From: Candidatus Magnetaquicoccus inordinatus
GTDB lineage: Bacteria > Pseudomonadota > Magnetococcia > Magnetococcales > Magnetaquicoccaceae
Reading direction: 5' to 3'
DNA length: 52,596 nucleotides
Assembly (NCBI RefSeq): GCF_004217665.1
Contig: NZ_RXIU01000005.1
Coordinates: forward strand, 1-52,596
Shown here: positions 36,515 through 44,956 of the stretch, one piece after another
How the letters are laid out: the number at the start of each line of letters is the position of its first letter
Numbering within the stretch: the stretch's first letter is position 1
The notes under the pieces: model-generated
Told to the model about the DNA's origin: nothing
Database searches by the model: none
Seen by the model: the letters and a program-made list of their open reading frames with translations, nothing else
Program-made: the position numbers and the translations under genes

Positions 36515-36913
36515 ATGCGCGCTTTGATCGTTGATGATGAGTCCATGAACCGGTTGTTGCTGGCACAAATCCTCAAGCCGTTTGCAATGTGTGATCAGGC
36601 CATGGATGGTCAGGAAGCAATCGAACTGTTTAGCGCTGCCTGGCAGGAGCAGCAGCCCTATTCGGTTGTCTTGCTGGATATGATGATGCCTGTTCTCAAC
36701 GGACGGGAGACTTGGCGGGCGATTCGTCGCTTTGAAGAGCAACAGGCACTCCCTGCCGAACAGTGTTGCAAGGTGGTGTTAATTACCGCTTTGGATCTGC
36801 ATCATGATGAAGTAAACGACTTGGTCAAGGATCCTTTTGCCCGCTATCTTGCCAAACCAGTACGCAAGGCTACTCTTGTTTCCATATTCCAGGAGTGGGC
36901 ACTCCTCTCTTGA
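36515..36913 (+). CDS. single-domain response regulator (CheY-like receiver)
   Basis: A 132-residue stand-alone receiver: acidic pair in LIVDDES, phospho-acceptor Asp55 in VVLLDMMMP, Thr in LITALD and Lys in AKPVRK. There is no output domain, so it would act by protein binding, as CheY or as a phosphorelay intermediate for one of the hybrid kinases with an HPt. DNA upstream contains a tandem repeat and no kinase gene is adjacent. A ribosome-binding site (GAGGG/AAGG) precedes the ATG. The gene ends about 90 bases before the thioredoxin gene. Similar orphan receivers are often partners of the multi-PAS hybrid kinases abundant in this window, but the partner cannot be read from the sequence. Confidence 0.9.
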   Translation: MRALIVDDESMNRLLLAQILKPFAMCDQAMDGQEAIELFSAAWQEQQPYSVVLLDMMMPVLNGRETWRAIRRFEEQQALPAEQCCKVVLITALDLHHDEVNDLVKDPFARYLAKPVRKATLVSIFQEWALLS

Positions 36914-37001
36914 AAACGGAGGCAGGGTTTTCGCTGCGGCTGAGAGGTTGTGTCGATTCCAGTGCTGTGTATCCGATAGTGCCACAAGAAGGAAAAGAAA
37001 A

Positions 37002-37436
37002 ATGGTTCAGCCACGACAAATTGTATGTCCCACATGCAGCGCCGTCAATCGTCTGCAGGCAGAAAAACCGCTGTTGCAGGGACGTTGTGGCCGCTGCAAG
37101 GGAGGGCTGTTTTTGCGGGAGCCGCTCAACCTGACTATGGAGAGTTTTGAACGGCATTTGGAAAACAGTGAGATTCCTTTGCTGGTCGATTTTTGGGCCT
37201 CCTGGTGTGGACCATGCAAAATGATGGCGCCGATTCTGCACCAGGCAGCAGGCAAACTGGAGCCGTTATTGCGTATCGCCAAAGTGGATACCGATGCCGA
37301 ACAGCTTTTGGCCGCCCAATACTCTATTCAAAGCATTCCCACATTGATTCTTTTTAAGCAGGGTCAAGAATATGGGCGGCGCTCTGGAGCGATGACTCTT
37401 TCAGCCCTGCTGGAATGGCTGCAAAAGAGTATGTAG
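37002..37436 (+). CDS. trxC: thioredoxin 2 (zinc-ribbon thioredoxin)
   Basis: A 144-residue thioredoxin with an N-terminal zinc-binding extension: CPTC (9-12) and CGRC (29-32) supply four cysteines, as in E. coli TrxC. The active site WCGPC follows (Cys69 and Cys72), then the thioredoxin-fold VDTDAE, and the cis-proline in SIPTLILF. It reduces protein disulfides, and MsrA at 35547-36095 is a typical client. The start at 37002 (MVQPRQIVCPTC) has AAGGAAAAG upstream, and the longer open frame overlaps the receiver gene without similarity. TrxC is part of the oxidative stress response in enterobacteria (OxyR regulon); no OxyR site is evident here, but yaaA, another peroxide-response gene, follows in the same direction. 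Confidence 0.95.
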   Translation: MVQPRQIVCPTCSAVNRLQAEKPLLQGRCGRCKGGLFLREPLNLTMESFERHLENSEIPLLVDFWASWCGPCKMMAPILHQAAGKLEPLLRIAKVDTDAEQLLAAQYSIQSIPTLILFKQGQEYGRRSGAMTLSALLEWLQKSM

Positions 37437-37456
37437 AATATAAGCTGCATTCTACA
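37432..37456 (+). terminator. weak hairpin at the trxC stop codon
   Basis: TGTAGAAT and ATTCTACA form an 8-bp perfect stem with a 9-base loop, overlapping the trxC stop and followed by a pyrimidine-rich, T-containing stretch. It is AT-rich, so only a weak terminator candidate. Confidence 0.35.
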
Positions 37457-37499
37457 CAGTTCTCTCTTTTCTTCGTTTTGATCAGGGATAGCCCTCCTC

Positions 37500-38249
37500 A
37501 TGTTGGTGATCCTCTCTCCGGCCAAAACTCTGGATGAAACGCCAGTTCAGTTGCCAGTAGCCTCCAGTACAGCCCATTTTGCTGCCGAAGCCTGGCAATT
37601 GGTCTCTCTGTTGCGCCAACTGGATCAAGACTCATTGGCCGCATTGTTAAAAATTAGTCCCGCTCTGGCCGAGCGCAATCGGCAACGCATGCAAAACTTT
37701 TCCCCGACACCCAGCGCGAGTGTGGGCAAATATGCCGCTTTGCTCTATCACGGGGATACCTACGAAGGGCTGCAAGCGGCGCGATGGCAAACAGAGGATT
37801 GGCTCTATGCACAACACTCTTTGGTCATAGTTTCAGGATTGTATGGTCTGCTGCGTCCCCTGGATCGGATTCAACCCTATCGTTTGGAGATGTCTACCCG
37901 TCTGCTCAACGCACGCGGCAAGGATCTCTATGCCTTTTGGGGAGAGTCTCTGCGTCAGGTTTTGACGCAATGGGCGGCAGGGCGTCTGCTGGTCAATCTC
38001 GCCTCCGAAGAGTATAGCAAGGCGCTCTCTGGTTTGCCGATGTTGACCCCGGTGTTTCAAGAGCAGCGTGCGCAAAAGCGGCAGGTGGTGGGTCTGCTGG
38101 CCAAACGGGCGCGGGGGCGAATGGCCAGTTGGATCATGCGCCAGCGTTTGCAAGAGCCGTTGACGCTGCAGGAGTATCAGGAAGAGGGCTATTGCTACCG
38201 GGCAGATCTTTCCAATAGTGAGCGCTGGTATTTTGTGCGTGATGGCTAG
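37500..38249 (+). CDS. yaaA: peroxide stress resistance protein YaaA
   Basis: A 249-residue cytoplasmic protein of the YaaA/DUF328 family. In E. coli YaaA lowers free intracellular iron during H2O2 stress and has a DNA-binding fold. Diagnostic features are the N-terminus MLVILSPAKTLD, SGLYGLLRPLDRIQPYRLEM near the middle, NLASEEYSKAL, and the C-terminal arginine-rich KRARGRMASWIM segment. The full family length is present. It lies 63 bases downstream of trxC in the same direction; together with msrA nearby this forms a loose oxidative-stress neighbourhood. The gene is convergent with the yfa operon. Confidence 0.95.
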   Translation: MLVILSPAKTLDETPVQLPVASSTAHFAAEAWQLVSLLRQLDQDSLAALLKISPALAERNRQRMQNFSPTPSASVGKYAALLYHGDTYEGLQAARWQTEDWLYAQHSLVIVSGLYGLLRPLDRIQPYRLEMSTRLLNARGKDLYAFWGESLRQVLTQWAAGRLLVNLASEEYSKALSGLPMLTPVFQEQRAQKRQVVGLLAKRARGRMASWIMRQRLQEPLTLQEYQEEGYCYRADLSNSERWYFVRDG

Positions 38250-38294
38250 GCTTGTTGCAGCGAGGCAGTCACGCAATCTCTATTCACGGCTCAG

Positions 38295-39362
38295 TCAGGG
38301 ATAGATAAACTGAGCCACCTCAAGCAGTTCACCGGGACGACGCATCGGGATGGTAAAGCTGCGTTGGCTTTCATCGGCAGTACCCTCTTCACGAACAATG
38401 GTGACAGTGGCCACGGTAATCGCTGTTTGCGGGGTCGGTTGTTGATCATCCCCGCCACCCCCATAATAGTTCAGATAGACCAGATAGAGGCCAGGGGGTG
38501 GGGCCGGATGGGAGAAGATCTCCGGCCCATAGCCAGTGGTGACATCCACATCCAGGGCGCCGCCACTCTGCACGCTGCGTTGAAAATAGGCACAATGCTC
38601 ACCAAGGGGGGTGATGACATGCAGATCCAGATCGGTACCAGGAGTATCCCAGGAGAGCAGAATGCGCAAGCGTGGCCGCATTTGTTCGGCATAGGCTTCA
38701 TAAAACTGGCGCCGCACCTGTTGTTTGCCATCCGGGCTGCGAATCTCCACACTGTTGGAGCCGTTACCAAAGAGATAGGGTCGCTCAAAGCTGCCATCAG
38801 GATGAATCTGTAGCGGCATTGGTACACCATTGACTACCAAACGCCAGGGCTCCTCTTTTTGCAGCAAGGAGCTGGCAATACGGCCACGAATCAGCGCAGC
38901 TTGTCCCTTTGGGCTGGCAAAAAGATCGTTCTCCTCCTCGCTGTTGACCCCGCTGGCCGGATAGCTCACCTTCATGGCGCTGACTGGCTCCTCACCGGCG
39001 CCATTGCGCCAACCGCCACTGGGTCCATCCAAGACAAGCGGTTGCGGCAACTGCTCCTGCAACGAGAGATTGCGCTGTTGATAGGCCAGTTGCAGACACT
39101 GCACATCCAGACAGCGGTTACGGCTTTCACGCAGCCATTGCAATTGCTGTTTGCGAAGTATCGCCTGCTCTTCGGGATGTTGCATCTGACTGGCAAGCAG
39201 CCGTTTGTAGCGCTCCTCCAACAGCGTATCGGCTGCAGAGAGCTCTGCATCCTGACAGATCCAGCGCTCCACTGCAGTGGCTGCCTGGGCACAGGAAAAA
39301 CCGGCTGTCTCTCCCTGAGAGGGCAGCAACAGCAGGCCGACGATAACCATCCAGCGCTTCAT
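38295..39362 (-). CDS. yfaP: YfaP-like DUF2135 protein with N-terminal LprI-type domain
   Basis: A 355-residue exported protein, last gene of the yfa-type operon. Residues 1-20 are a signal peptide. Residues about 23-105 contain a cysteine-patterned LprI/DUF1311 domain (FSCAQAATAVERWICQDAELSAADTLLEERY), and the C-terminal part (about 125-355) is DUF2135 (LLSWDTPGTDLDLHVITP and GPEIFSHPAPPPGLYLVYLNYYGG). E. coli YfaP carries DUF2135, and the added LprI-type domain looks like a lineage-specific fusion; in E. coli, LprI-type proteins inhibit lysozymes. The start overlaps the yfaQ-like stop by four bases (ATGA). Known neighbours suggest a role with the periplasmic macroglobulin, function undefined. 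Confidence 0.85.
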   Translation of the reverse strand: MKRWMVIVGLLLLPSQGETAGFSCAQAATAVERWICQDAELSAADTLLEERYKRLLASQMQHPEEQAILRKQQLQWLRESRNRCLDVQCLQLAYQQRNLSLQEQLPQPLVLDGPSGGWRNGAGEEPVSAMKVSYPASGVNSEEENDLFASPKGQAALIRGRIASSLLQKEEPWRLVVNGVPMPLQIHPDGSFERPYLFGNGSNSVEIRSPDGKQQVRRQFYEAYAEQMRPRLRILLSWDTPGTDLDLHVITPLGEHCAYFQRSVQSGGALDVDVTTGYGPEIFSHPAPPPGLYLVYLNYYGGGGDDQQPTPQTAITVATVTIVREEGTADESQRSFTIPMRRPGELLEVAQFIYP

Positions 39363-39748
39363 GGTGGGGGTTCTCCTAAAATCAAGGCGCGGGCCAATTG
39401 TTCGATAAACGCTTCGTTACGGCTGTTGGGATGGTGGCGAAAGAGCAGATGCAGATATTCGTGCGCCAGCGACAGATAGAGCTCCTCTTGGTCAAGGGGT
39501 GGCAGCCAAATCTGCCCATGACGGCTGTGGGGCACCCCTTGCGCCAGGCGGCAGATGGTGACTGCTGGTGGCTCTTCGATTCCGGGATAGCTGTGCAGTT
39601 GCCGTCGCCAGTGGACTGCCTGTTCTTGCAACCAGAGCTGTAGAGTGGCATCAGGCCGACAGGGGGTTGCCTCAGCCAGAGCCGCTCCAGTCCATGACAG
39701 GGACAGCAGCAGAAGAGTCAGCATAGGCCACGCTTGGCTCTGTTTCAT
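39359..39748 (-). CDS. yfaQ: short YfaQ-like (DUF2300) protein with HExxH motif
   Basis: A 129-residue exported protein in the yfaQ position of the operon. The signal peptide is at about 1-25 (LLLLSLSWTGAALA). The C-terminal LAHEYLHLLFRHHPNSRNEAFIEQLARAL resembles the end of DUF2300 proteins and contains HEYLH, an HExxH metalloprotease-type motif, with Glu residues in NEAFIEQ available as a further ligand. E. coli YfaQ is over 500 residues, so only the last domain is kept here; the reading frame appears intact, making this a reduced form rather than obvious decay. The start at 39748 lies four bases after the yfaS stop; a GTG at 39763 is possible. Proteolytic activity is not established for the family. 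Confidence 0.78.
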   Translation of the reverse strand: MKQSQAWPMLTLLLLSLSWTGAALAEATPCRPDATLQLWLQEQAVHWRRQLHSYPGIEEPPAVTICRLAQGVPHSRHGQIWLPPLDQEELYLSLAHEYLHLLFRHHPNSRNEAFIEQLARALILGEPPP

Positions 39749-39752
39749 CTTT

Positions 39753-42700
39753 TTATCGCACACTCAGGCGCATCCCCTGTTTACTGCTTGCCCATGCCTC
39801 TGGATTATACATGGAAAAATAGCGCACCGCTGGCACCTGCAAGCTGCCCTGGAGCGGCATCCGAATAAGATGATGCAGAATCCGTTTTTCGGCAGCAGCA
39901 GTACTGCTTCCCAAGACTGGTATGGGTACGATATAGCTCTCTGCCCGGTTTTCGGCTCTGCTCTCGCTCAGCATCAGCGGTTGCTCATCCTTGGTGAGCC
40001 CAGTCACCGCCATCCCCCAGGTGAAGGGCTCTCGTTCGCCACCGGGGGGTAAGGGCACCTCCAACAAACCATAGCGGTATGTTCCCCCTTTGCTCTCCAA
40101 AATGATTTGATCCAAATAGAGATCCTGGGCGGATAAAGGTTGATCCGCCGCAACAGGTTGGGCGCTAAAGAGGGTTTCGATTGGGTTGTCAGAATAATAG
40201 TCGGGTGTGGGACGATCGGTGAGCGGAGTCAGACGATACAAGCGCCGGGTGATGGTAATGGGCAGGGTTGGTTTGCCACCGCTGGGTCGTTGATAACGCA
40301 CTTGCGCCTGCCAAGAGGGGGGAGGAGTTTGATGCAGTTGCAGGGTATGGGGTAGAGCGCCTGCTTTCTGCGGCCAAATCCAGGAGTAGTGACCAGGCAG
40401 CTTTTCAGTGCGCAGCCAAGGAGCCTGCAGAGCGATTTGCGGGGTGCTGGATGGTTCTGGAGCAAGCCAGCGTTCCAACAACAACAGAGTGATTGCCCGA
40501 TCGATGGTGGGGGAGTCTGCGGCTACCTGTGCGAGCAGATCTGCCAAGAGATCACTGGGGGGAGTCTGCTGGCTGGCAAAGCGATTTTTATGATACAAGC
40601 GGAGTGCTTGTGCCAACACAGATCCCTCTTTTTCCATACGTGGCAGGGCAAGCTCTGCGGCCTTGTGCAATTCTGGCAGGCTGGCTGAGGGTTGATTGAG
40701 CAGCAGATCCAGCAACAACACGCTCACATCCAGAGCCTCACCGCTTTCGGGATTGCCGAGCACCATTCCAGCTTTGCCGCTGCCATAGAGTGTTGGCTTG
40801 GTCTGTTTGAGGAGCTTTTTGGCCACCCCTTGAGCCATGTTTTGTATCGGTAAGCCCAGATCCTGGGCAAACCAGAGGGTTAAAGCCTGGAGCAGGAGGG
40901 GTTCCTCTGCCATGCCTTTGCGGATCGTATCCAGCAACTTGTACCAATGATTGGCCGGTACCGTGATGGCGAGTGCCTGCAGGGCCCGCGCTTCGGCAGC
41001 ATAGGCATAGGCAGTAAAAAAGGGGCTGCCTTTGCCCTGATCACCCCACCAGGCAAAACCAGCCTCAGGACCGGCCATCTGTGCCAGACGCAGGCGTTGA
41101 TTGGCGATTCGATTGCGCAAGGGTTGCAACTGCTCGGCAGGGGCGCCATTGTGGCGCAAAGCCTGATAGGCCATGGTGAGAGGAAGCAGACGGCTGGCAG
41201 TCTGTTCGGCGCAGCCATAGGGATAGTCTATCAGATCACTGGCTAGTCGCCACCACTGTTGGCTGCCTGTGTTGCCCAAAAAAACCTGCACCTCTTGGGC
41301 ATTGGCAGGCAGGGTGAGAGGAGTGGTTTCTCCCTTGAGTGGCAAGATCAGTTGTTCACTGCTGCTTGCGGTGTGCGGCAGCAGGGTGATCGGAATTTCC
41401 AGTTGATCGATCATCGCCCCATCTGCCAGCAGTGCCGCATGCACTGTGCTCTCTTTGTCGATGGTGAGCGGCAGTGGCAAGGGATTGCTGCCCGGCTGCA
41501 GGGTCAGGGAGCGCTGCAGCTTGTCGCCAGCAGTTTGTAGCCGCAACTGCACCTGCAAGGGAGTGGAGCGATTGTTGTAGGCGGTCAAGATCCCTTGCAC
41601 CCGGTCGCCCTGACGGAAGCGGGTGGGGGCGCTCCATTTTAAGTAGGCAGCTTTGTCGGCCACAAGGGGGGCGGTTTGTTGCCCGACCAGACCATTGGAG
41701 GTGGTGGCGCGGGCGGTGATGCGCCAACGGGTGACGGCATCAGGCAGAGTAAAGCGAAAATGGGCTTTGCCGCTGCTGTCAGTGGCCAGGTGTGGCAACC
41801 ACAAGGCGGTATCGATATTTTCCCGGCGCGGGCGTTGCAACAGCTTGCTGGGACGGCGAAAGCGGCTTTCTCCCTCTGTTTTGCTGGCTGTGACCGCCTG
41901 GTCATAGGTATAAAATTGCAGACTGGAGCTGGTGCGCACCTGATTGCGTCGCCAGTGGCCAAAAAAGTCGCGAATATCAGGAGCCAACTCTGTCTGCAAC
42001 AGATATACCGCCTCATCGACGACACTGACGGTAAGATGGGCAGCAACAGGTTGTTCTCCCTGGTGGGTCGTCACCTCCACTTGCACCGTTTCACCGGGTT
42101 GGTAGCGTTCGCGGTCGCTGTGCAGAGCAATGGCAATCGGCTCATTATCGATACGAATGCCTTTGTTTTGGAACAGAAAGCTGCCCTTTTCGATCATCAA
42201 CACCGAAAAAACCCGTTGCGGCTGCATCTGAGCATCGATGGGGATCTCCACCAGCCATTGTTGATCGTTGATGCGCTGCCGACGCAACCATGCCGCTCCT
42301 TTGCTGAGCAGGGCGACCTGATGCACCTGTTCCTGTTCCAAGGTCAACAAGGCTTCGCGCACTGGGGCAGGAAAGGTGATCAGCATTTGCACACTTTGAC
42401 CTACCTGATAGCGTTGCCGGTCGCTATGGATGACAATAGAGCCTGTGGGGGCTTGCAGGCCGTTGCCGGAGACCCAGTGATTGCCGGAACCGATCACGCT
42501 TTCCTGGGCATCAAGAAGCTGGATGGCGTAGGAGCCGGGTTCGCTAAAGCGAATGCTGAACTGTTCACCTTGGATAGTGCCCTGCTGTTTGCTTTGATCT
42601 TCGAGACGGGTCGCCGACCAACGCACCGCTTCCCCGGCGGGAGAGGGGAGGCGTTGAACAGTAAAGGCAATGCTTTCTCCTGGTTGTGAAAGCTGTCGTG

Positions 42701-44384
42701 CCGAGTGCACAAGATAGTGCGGGGTGGCCGCTTCAATACGGATGGTTTTTTGGGTGCTGACCCGGGAGGAGGAGCCATCGCTGCCGACTACACGCAGATA
42801 ATAGAGGCTGGGCGTGTTGGCGGCAGGCAGGCTGAAGCGGGCTTTACCGTTATCATCGCTTTGCAACACTCTGTTTTGCAGCAGGATGGGAAAACGTCCT
42901 GGGCTGTTGGCTTCGTTTTGGGCATAGCTTTGCGCCTGGCTGCGCAGATTAAGCTCCAGGTTGAGAGCTTTGATGGGTTGACCACCCGGCTGCAAGGCAC
43001 GAATGGTGCCGTGCACGCTTTGACCGCTTTGATAGCTCTCCTGATCAAAGAGAATTTCCAATTCATAGTGTGGCTTGCTGAAACTTGCCACCCGGAAGGA
43101 GGCGGTATAGGGCTCATTCTGGTAGGTAAAACGCAGGGTATAACCGCCGGCGGGGGCCTGATCGGGCAGTTGAAACTGGCCATCGCCACCGGTTTGTGGA
43201 TCCAAATGAAAAGTAGTGCTTTGTACCGGGTGTCCTTGTGCATCGAGCACCAAGAGTGGAATGGGACCGGCCTGCAGGGGTTGCGATTGGTTTGCCTGTT
43301 GAAAATGGCGTCCCAGCAGTTTGAAACGGACGGTATCACCGGGACGATAGAGGGGGCGATCGGTGAAGGCATAGAGATGTGCAGAGTGGATTTCACTATC
43401 AAAATAGATATTTTCTGCCACCACTACTCCGCCATTTTGATCCACTCCCAACAGATAGGCCCGTTCTGGGCTGGGGCGGCTAAAGGTGGCGATGCCATCG
43501 CTGTCGCTCTTGCTCTCTTCCAGGATGCCAGTTCCATCACCCAGCAGCAAGCGGACGCCAGGGATGGCCTGCCCTGTGCGTTTGTCGGCGGTCCAGACCA
43601 CTGTTTGCTGGCCGGATGTTTTGCTGATGGCCAGCGTGTCAGCCACAAAAAGCAGGGTAGTGGCACGAAATTTTCCCAACAAGCCTTCCACCAGATAGAG
43701 TCCCGGAGCAAGCTTGCCCAGGGGCAGGCGCACGTTGCCTGGGCGCTTTTCGCTGATGTTGTGGCTGGAGCCCTGGAGTTCGATGCCAGCCCCAGCCGCA
43801 GGGATGGGTTCTGCTTCCCAGAGGGGATAGCGAAAACGGTGCAGGAGCGGTAAACCACTGATGGGTTGATATTGCGGATGATCGGCAAATTCAGTGACAT
43901 AGCTGTGCGGAGGGGCTTGGCTGAGCAGAGGAACCTGAGTGACCACTTGCGCACGGGCTTCGGCGGAAAAGAGGCGTTGCCAGGCCAGACGGGATTTTTT
44001 ATACCAGTGATCCCAGACATAGTGAAGAGCGTTGGAGAGCCCTTCGCCATCATAGCGACCGGGTTGTTGCACCCGGTGCAGATTGCTTTGCCGGCGCAAA
44101 AAATCGAGAGGATCGTTGATGCGGTATAACAAAATATCGATGCCCTCATAGCGTTGCAGAGCCTGAGCGGCTCCTTCCAGGCGTAAGGTAGCCTCTTCAT
44201 CGGGGGTGAAGCTGCTGTCGGCGAGCAGAAAAAAGGTAGCCCCTTTGGCCAATTGATAGTTGCTGGCGGCAATTCCTGGCAGGCTGTTGGCATGGCCAGG
44301 GAGGGTGCCGAGCAGGCTTAGGGCGAGAGAAATGAGAATGAATAGATGCCGAGAAAATTGGCATTTTCTTCGGTAGGTTGCCAT
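39753..44384 (-). CDS. yfaS: bacterial alpha-2-macroglobulin with thioester motif (YfaS-like)
   Basis: A 1543-residue periplasmic or surface protein of the bacterial alpha-2-macroglobulin family, which traps attacking proteases. The signal peptide is near residues 12-33. Macroglobulin beta-sandwich domains fill the first half (FTDRPLYRPGDTVRFKLLGR is the MG signature; HSDRERYQPGETVQVEV repeats the theme). DAVTRWRITARATT marks the alpha-2-M core. The thioester is intact: YGCAEQTAS with Cys1058 and Gln1061, so covalent capture should be possible. No lipobox is seen, so it fits the second (YfaS) rather than the YfhM lineage. The start at 44384 has AAGGAC six bases upstream and overlaps yfaT by 67 bases. 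No pbpC is adjacent, as is typical for the YfaS type. Confidence 0.94.
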   Translation of the reverse strand: MATYRRKCQFSRHLFILISLALSLLGTLPGHANSLPGIAASNYQLAKGATFFLLADSSFTPDEEATLRLEGAAQALQRYEGIDILLYRINDPLDFLRRQSNLHRVQQPGRYDGEGLSNALHYVWDHWYKKSRLAWQRLFSAEARAQVVTQVPLLSQAPPHSYVTEFADHPQYQPISGLPLLHRFRYPLWEAEPIPAAGAGIELQGSSHNISEKRPGNVRLPLGKLAPGLYLVEGLLGKFRATTLLFVADTLAISKTSGQQTVVWTADKRTGQAIPGVRLLLGDGTGILEESKSDSDGIATFSRPSPERAYLLGVDQNGGVVVAENIYFDSEIHSAHLYAFTDRPLYRPGDTVRFKLLGRHFQQANQSQPLQAGPIPLLVLDAQGHPVQSTTFHLDPQTGGDGQFQLPDQAPAGGYTLRFTYQNEPYTASFRVASFSKPHYELEILFDQESYQSGQSVHGTIRALQPGGQPIKALNLELNLRSQAQSYAQNEANSPGRFPILLQNRVLQSDDNGKARFSLPAANTPSLYYLRVVGSDGSSSRVSTQKTIRIEAATPHYLVHSARQLSQPGESIAFTVQRLPSPAGEAVRWSATRLEDQSKQQGTIQGEQFSIRFSEPGSYAIQLLDAQESVIGSGNHWVSGNGLQAPTGSIVIHSDRQRYQVGQSVQMLITFPAPVREALLTLEQEQVHQVALLSKGAAWLRRQRINDQQWLVEIPIDAQMQPQRVFSVLMIEKGSFLFQNKGIRIDNEPIAIALHSDRERYQPGETVQVEVTTHQGEQPVAAHLTVSVVDEAVYLLQTELAPDIRDFFGHWRRNQVRTSSSLQFYTYDQAVTASKTEGESRFRRPSKLLQRPRRENIDTALWLPHLATDSSGKAHFRFTLPDAVTRWRITARATTSNGLVGQQTAPLVADKAAYLKWSAPTRFRQGDRVQGILTAYNNRSTPLQVQLRLQTAGDKLQRSLTLQPGSNPLPLPLTIDKESTVHAALLADGAMIDQLEIPITLLPHTASSSEQLILPLKGETTPLTLPANAQEVQVFLGNTGSQQWWRLASDLIDYPYGCAEQTASRLLPLTMAYQALRHNGAPAEQLQPLRNRIANQRLRLAQMAGPEAGFAWWGDQGKGSPFFTAYAYAAEARALQALAITVPANHWYKLLDTIRKGMAEEPLLLQALTLWFAQDLGLPIQNMAQGVAKKLLKQTKPTLYGSGKAGMVLGNPESGEALDVSVLLLDLLLNQPSASLPELHKAAELALPRMEKEGSVLAQALRLYHKNRFASQQTPPSDLLADLLAQVAADSPTIDRAITLLLLERWLAPEPSSTPQIALQAPWLRTEKLPGHYSWIWPQKAGALPHTLQLHQTPPPSWQAQVRYQRPSGGKPTLPITITRRLYRLTPLTDRPTPDYYSDNPIETLFSAQPVAADQPLSAQDLYLDQIILESKGGTYRYGLLEVPLPPGGEREPFTWGMAVTGLTKDEQPLMLSESRAENRAESYIVPIPVLGSSTAAAEKRILHHLIRMPLQGSLQVPAVRYFSMYNPEAWASSKQGMRLSVR

Positions 44385-44956
44385 CGGCTGTCCTTCCAAG
44401 TAAGCAGATCCGGCCATAAAATGCGGCGCATACCATTATCATTGCGGGAGTGGCTGCCCCGGTGGTAGGCAACACCATCACCCAGCCAGATCATCAGATG
44501 TTGGTCATCGCCCTGATCATAAAAGAGTAGGTCACCGGGACGCGCCTGCACAGGGTTGCGGCTGACAAAGCGGCTGTTTTCCTGAATCAGAGCCAGAGCG
44601 GAGACATAGCTCTCCTGTTGCCCTTCGGCGCTTCGCCAGCGTTTTCCCAGTTGTTCCTGCTCGGCAGTAAGAGCCAGTTCTGCCGGAAGTTTGGCCTGCA
44701 GTAGTCCTGTGCTGTGCCGCCACTGGTAGTCGTGGGGACGGAGAGATTCGTGAACGGCATAGCGCACCAACCCGGCACAATCGCGTTGTACCCAGCGCGG
44801 GGAGGGGCCCTGGCGCAGTTGTTCGCTGACGATACGCACAAACCAGGCACGAAAAAGCTCCGATTGCGCCGGGGAGAGGGTGGCGAGGGGGCTGCGTTCG
44901 TTGGCGAAGCAGGCAGGGGAGAGCAGGAGCAGCAGCAGAATCAGTAGGTGAACCAT
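44318..44956 (-). CDS. yfaT: YfaT-like DUF1175 protein
   Basis: A 212-residue exported protein. The signal peptide is at about 1-18 (LLILLLLLLSPACFA). The DUF1175 core has WVQRDCAGLVRYAVHESL (Cys near 62), followed by RPGDLLFYDQGDDQHLMIWLGDGVAYHRG. This Cys...His arrangement resembles NlpC/P60-like papain-fold hydrolases, so a peptidoglycan amidase or peptidase activity is conceivable, though none is demonstrated. The start at 44956 is inside the end of the yfaA gene (16-base overlap), and the stop lies 67 bases inside yfaS. The order yfaA-yfaT-yfaS-yfaQ-yfaP is the same as in E. coli, which supports the identification strongly. Confidence 0.9.
   Translation of the reverse strand: MVHLLILLLLLLSPACFANERSPLATLSPAQSELFRAWFVRIVSEQLRQGPSPRWVQRDCAGLVRYAVHESLRPHDYQWRHSTGLLQAKLPAELALTAEQEQLGKRWRSAEGQQESYVSALALIQENSRFVSRNPVQARPGDLLFYDQGDDQHLMIWLGDGVAYHRGSHSRNDNGMRRILWPDLLTWKDSRWQPTEENANFLGIYSFSFLSP

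Noticed and set aside
41676-43853. Long plus-strand open frames of 337 and 382 residues
   Set aside because: They lie antisense within the macroglobulin gene, which has clear motifs; these are shadow frames of a low-stop codon pattern.
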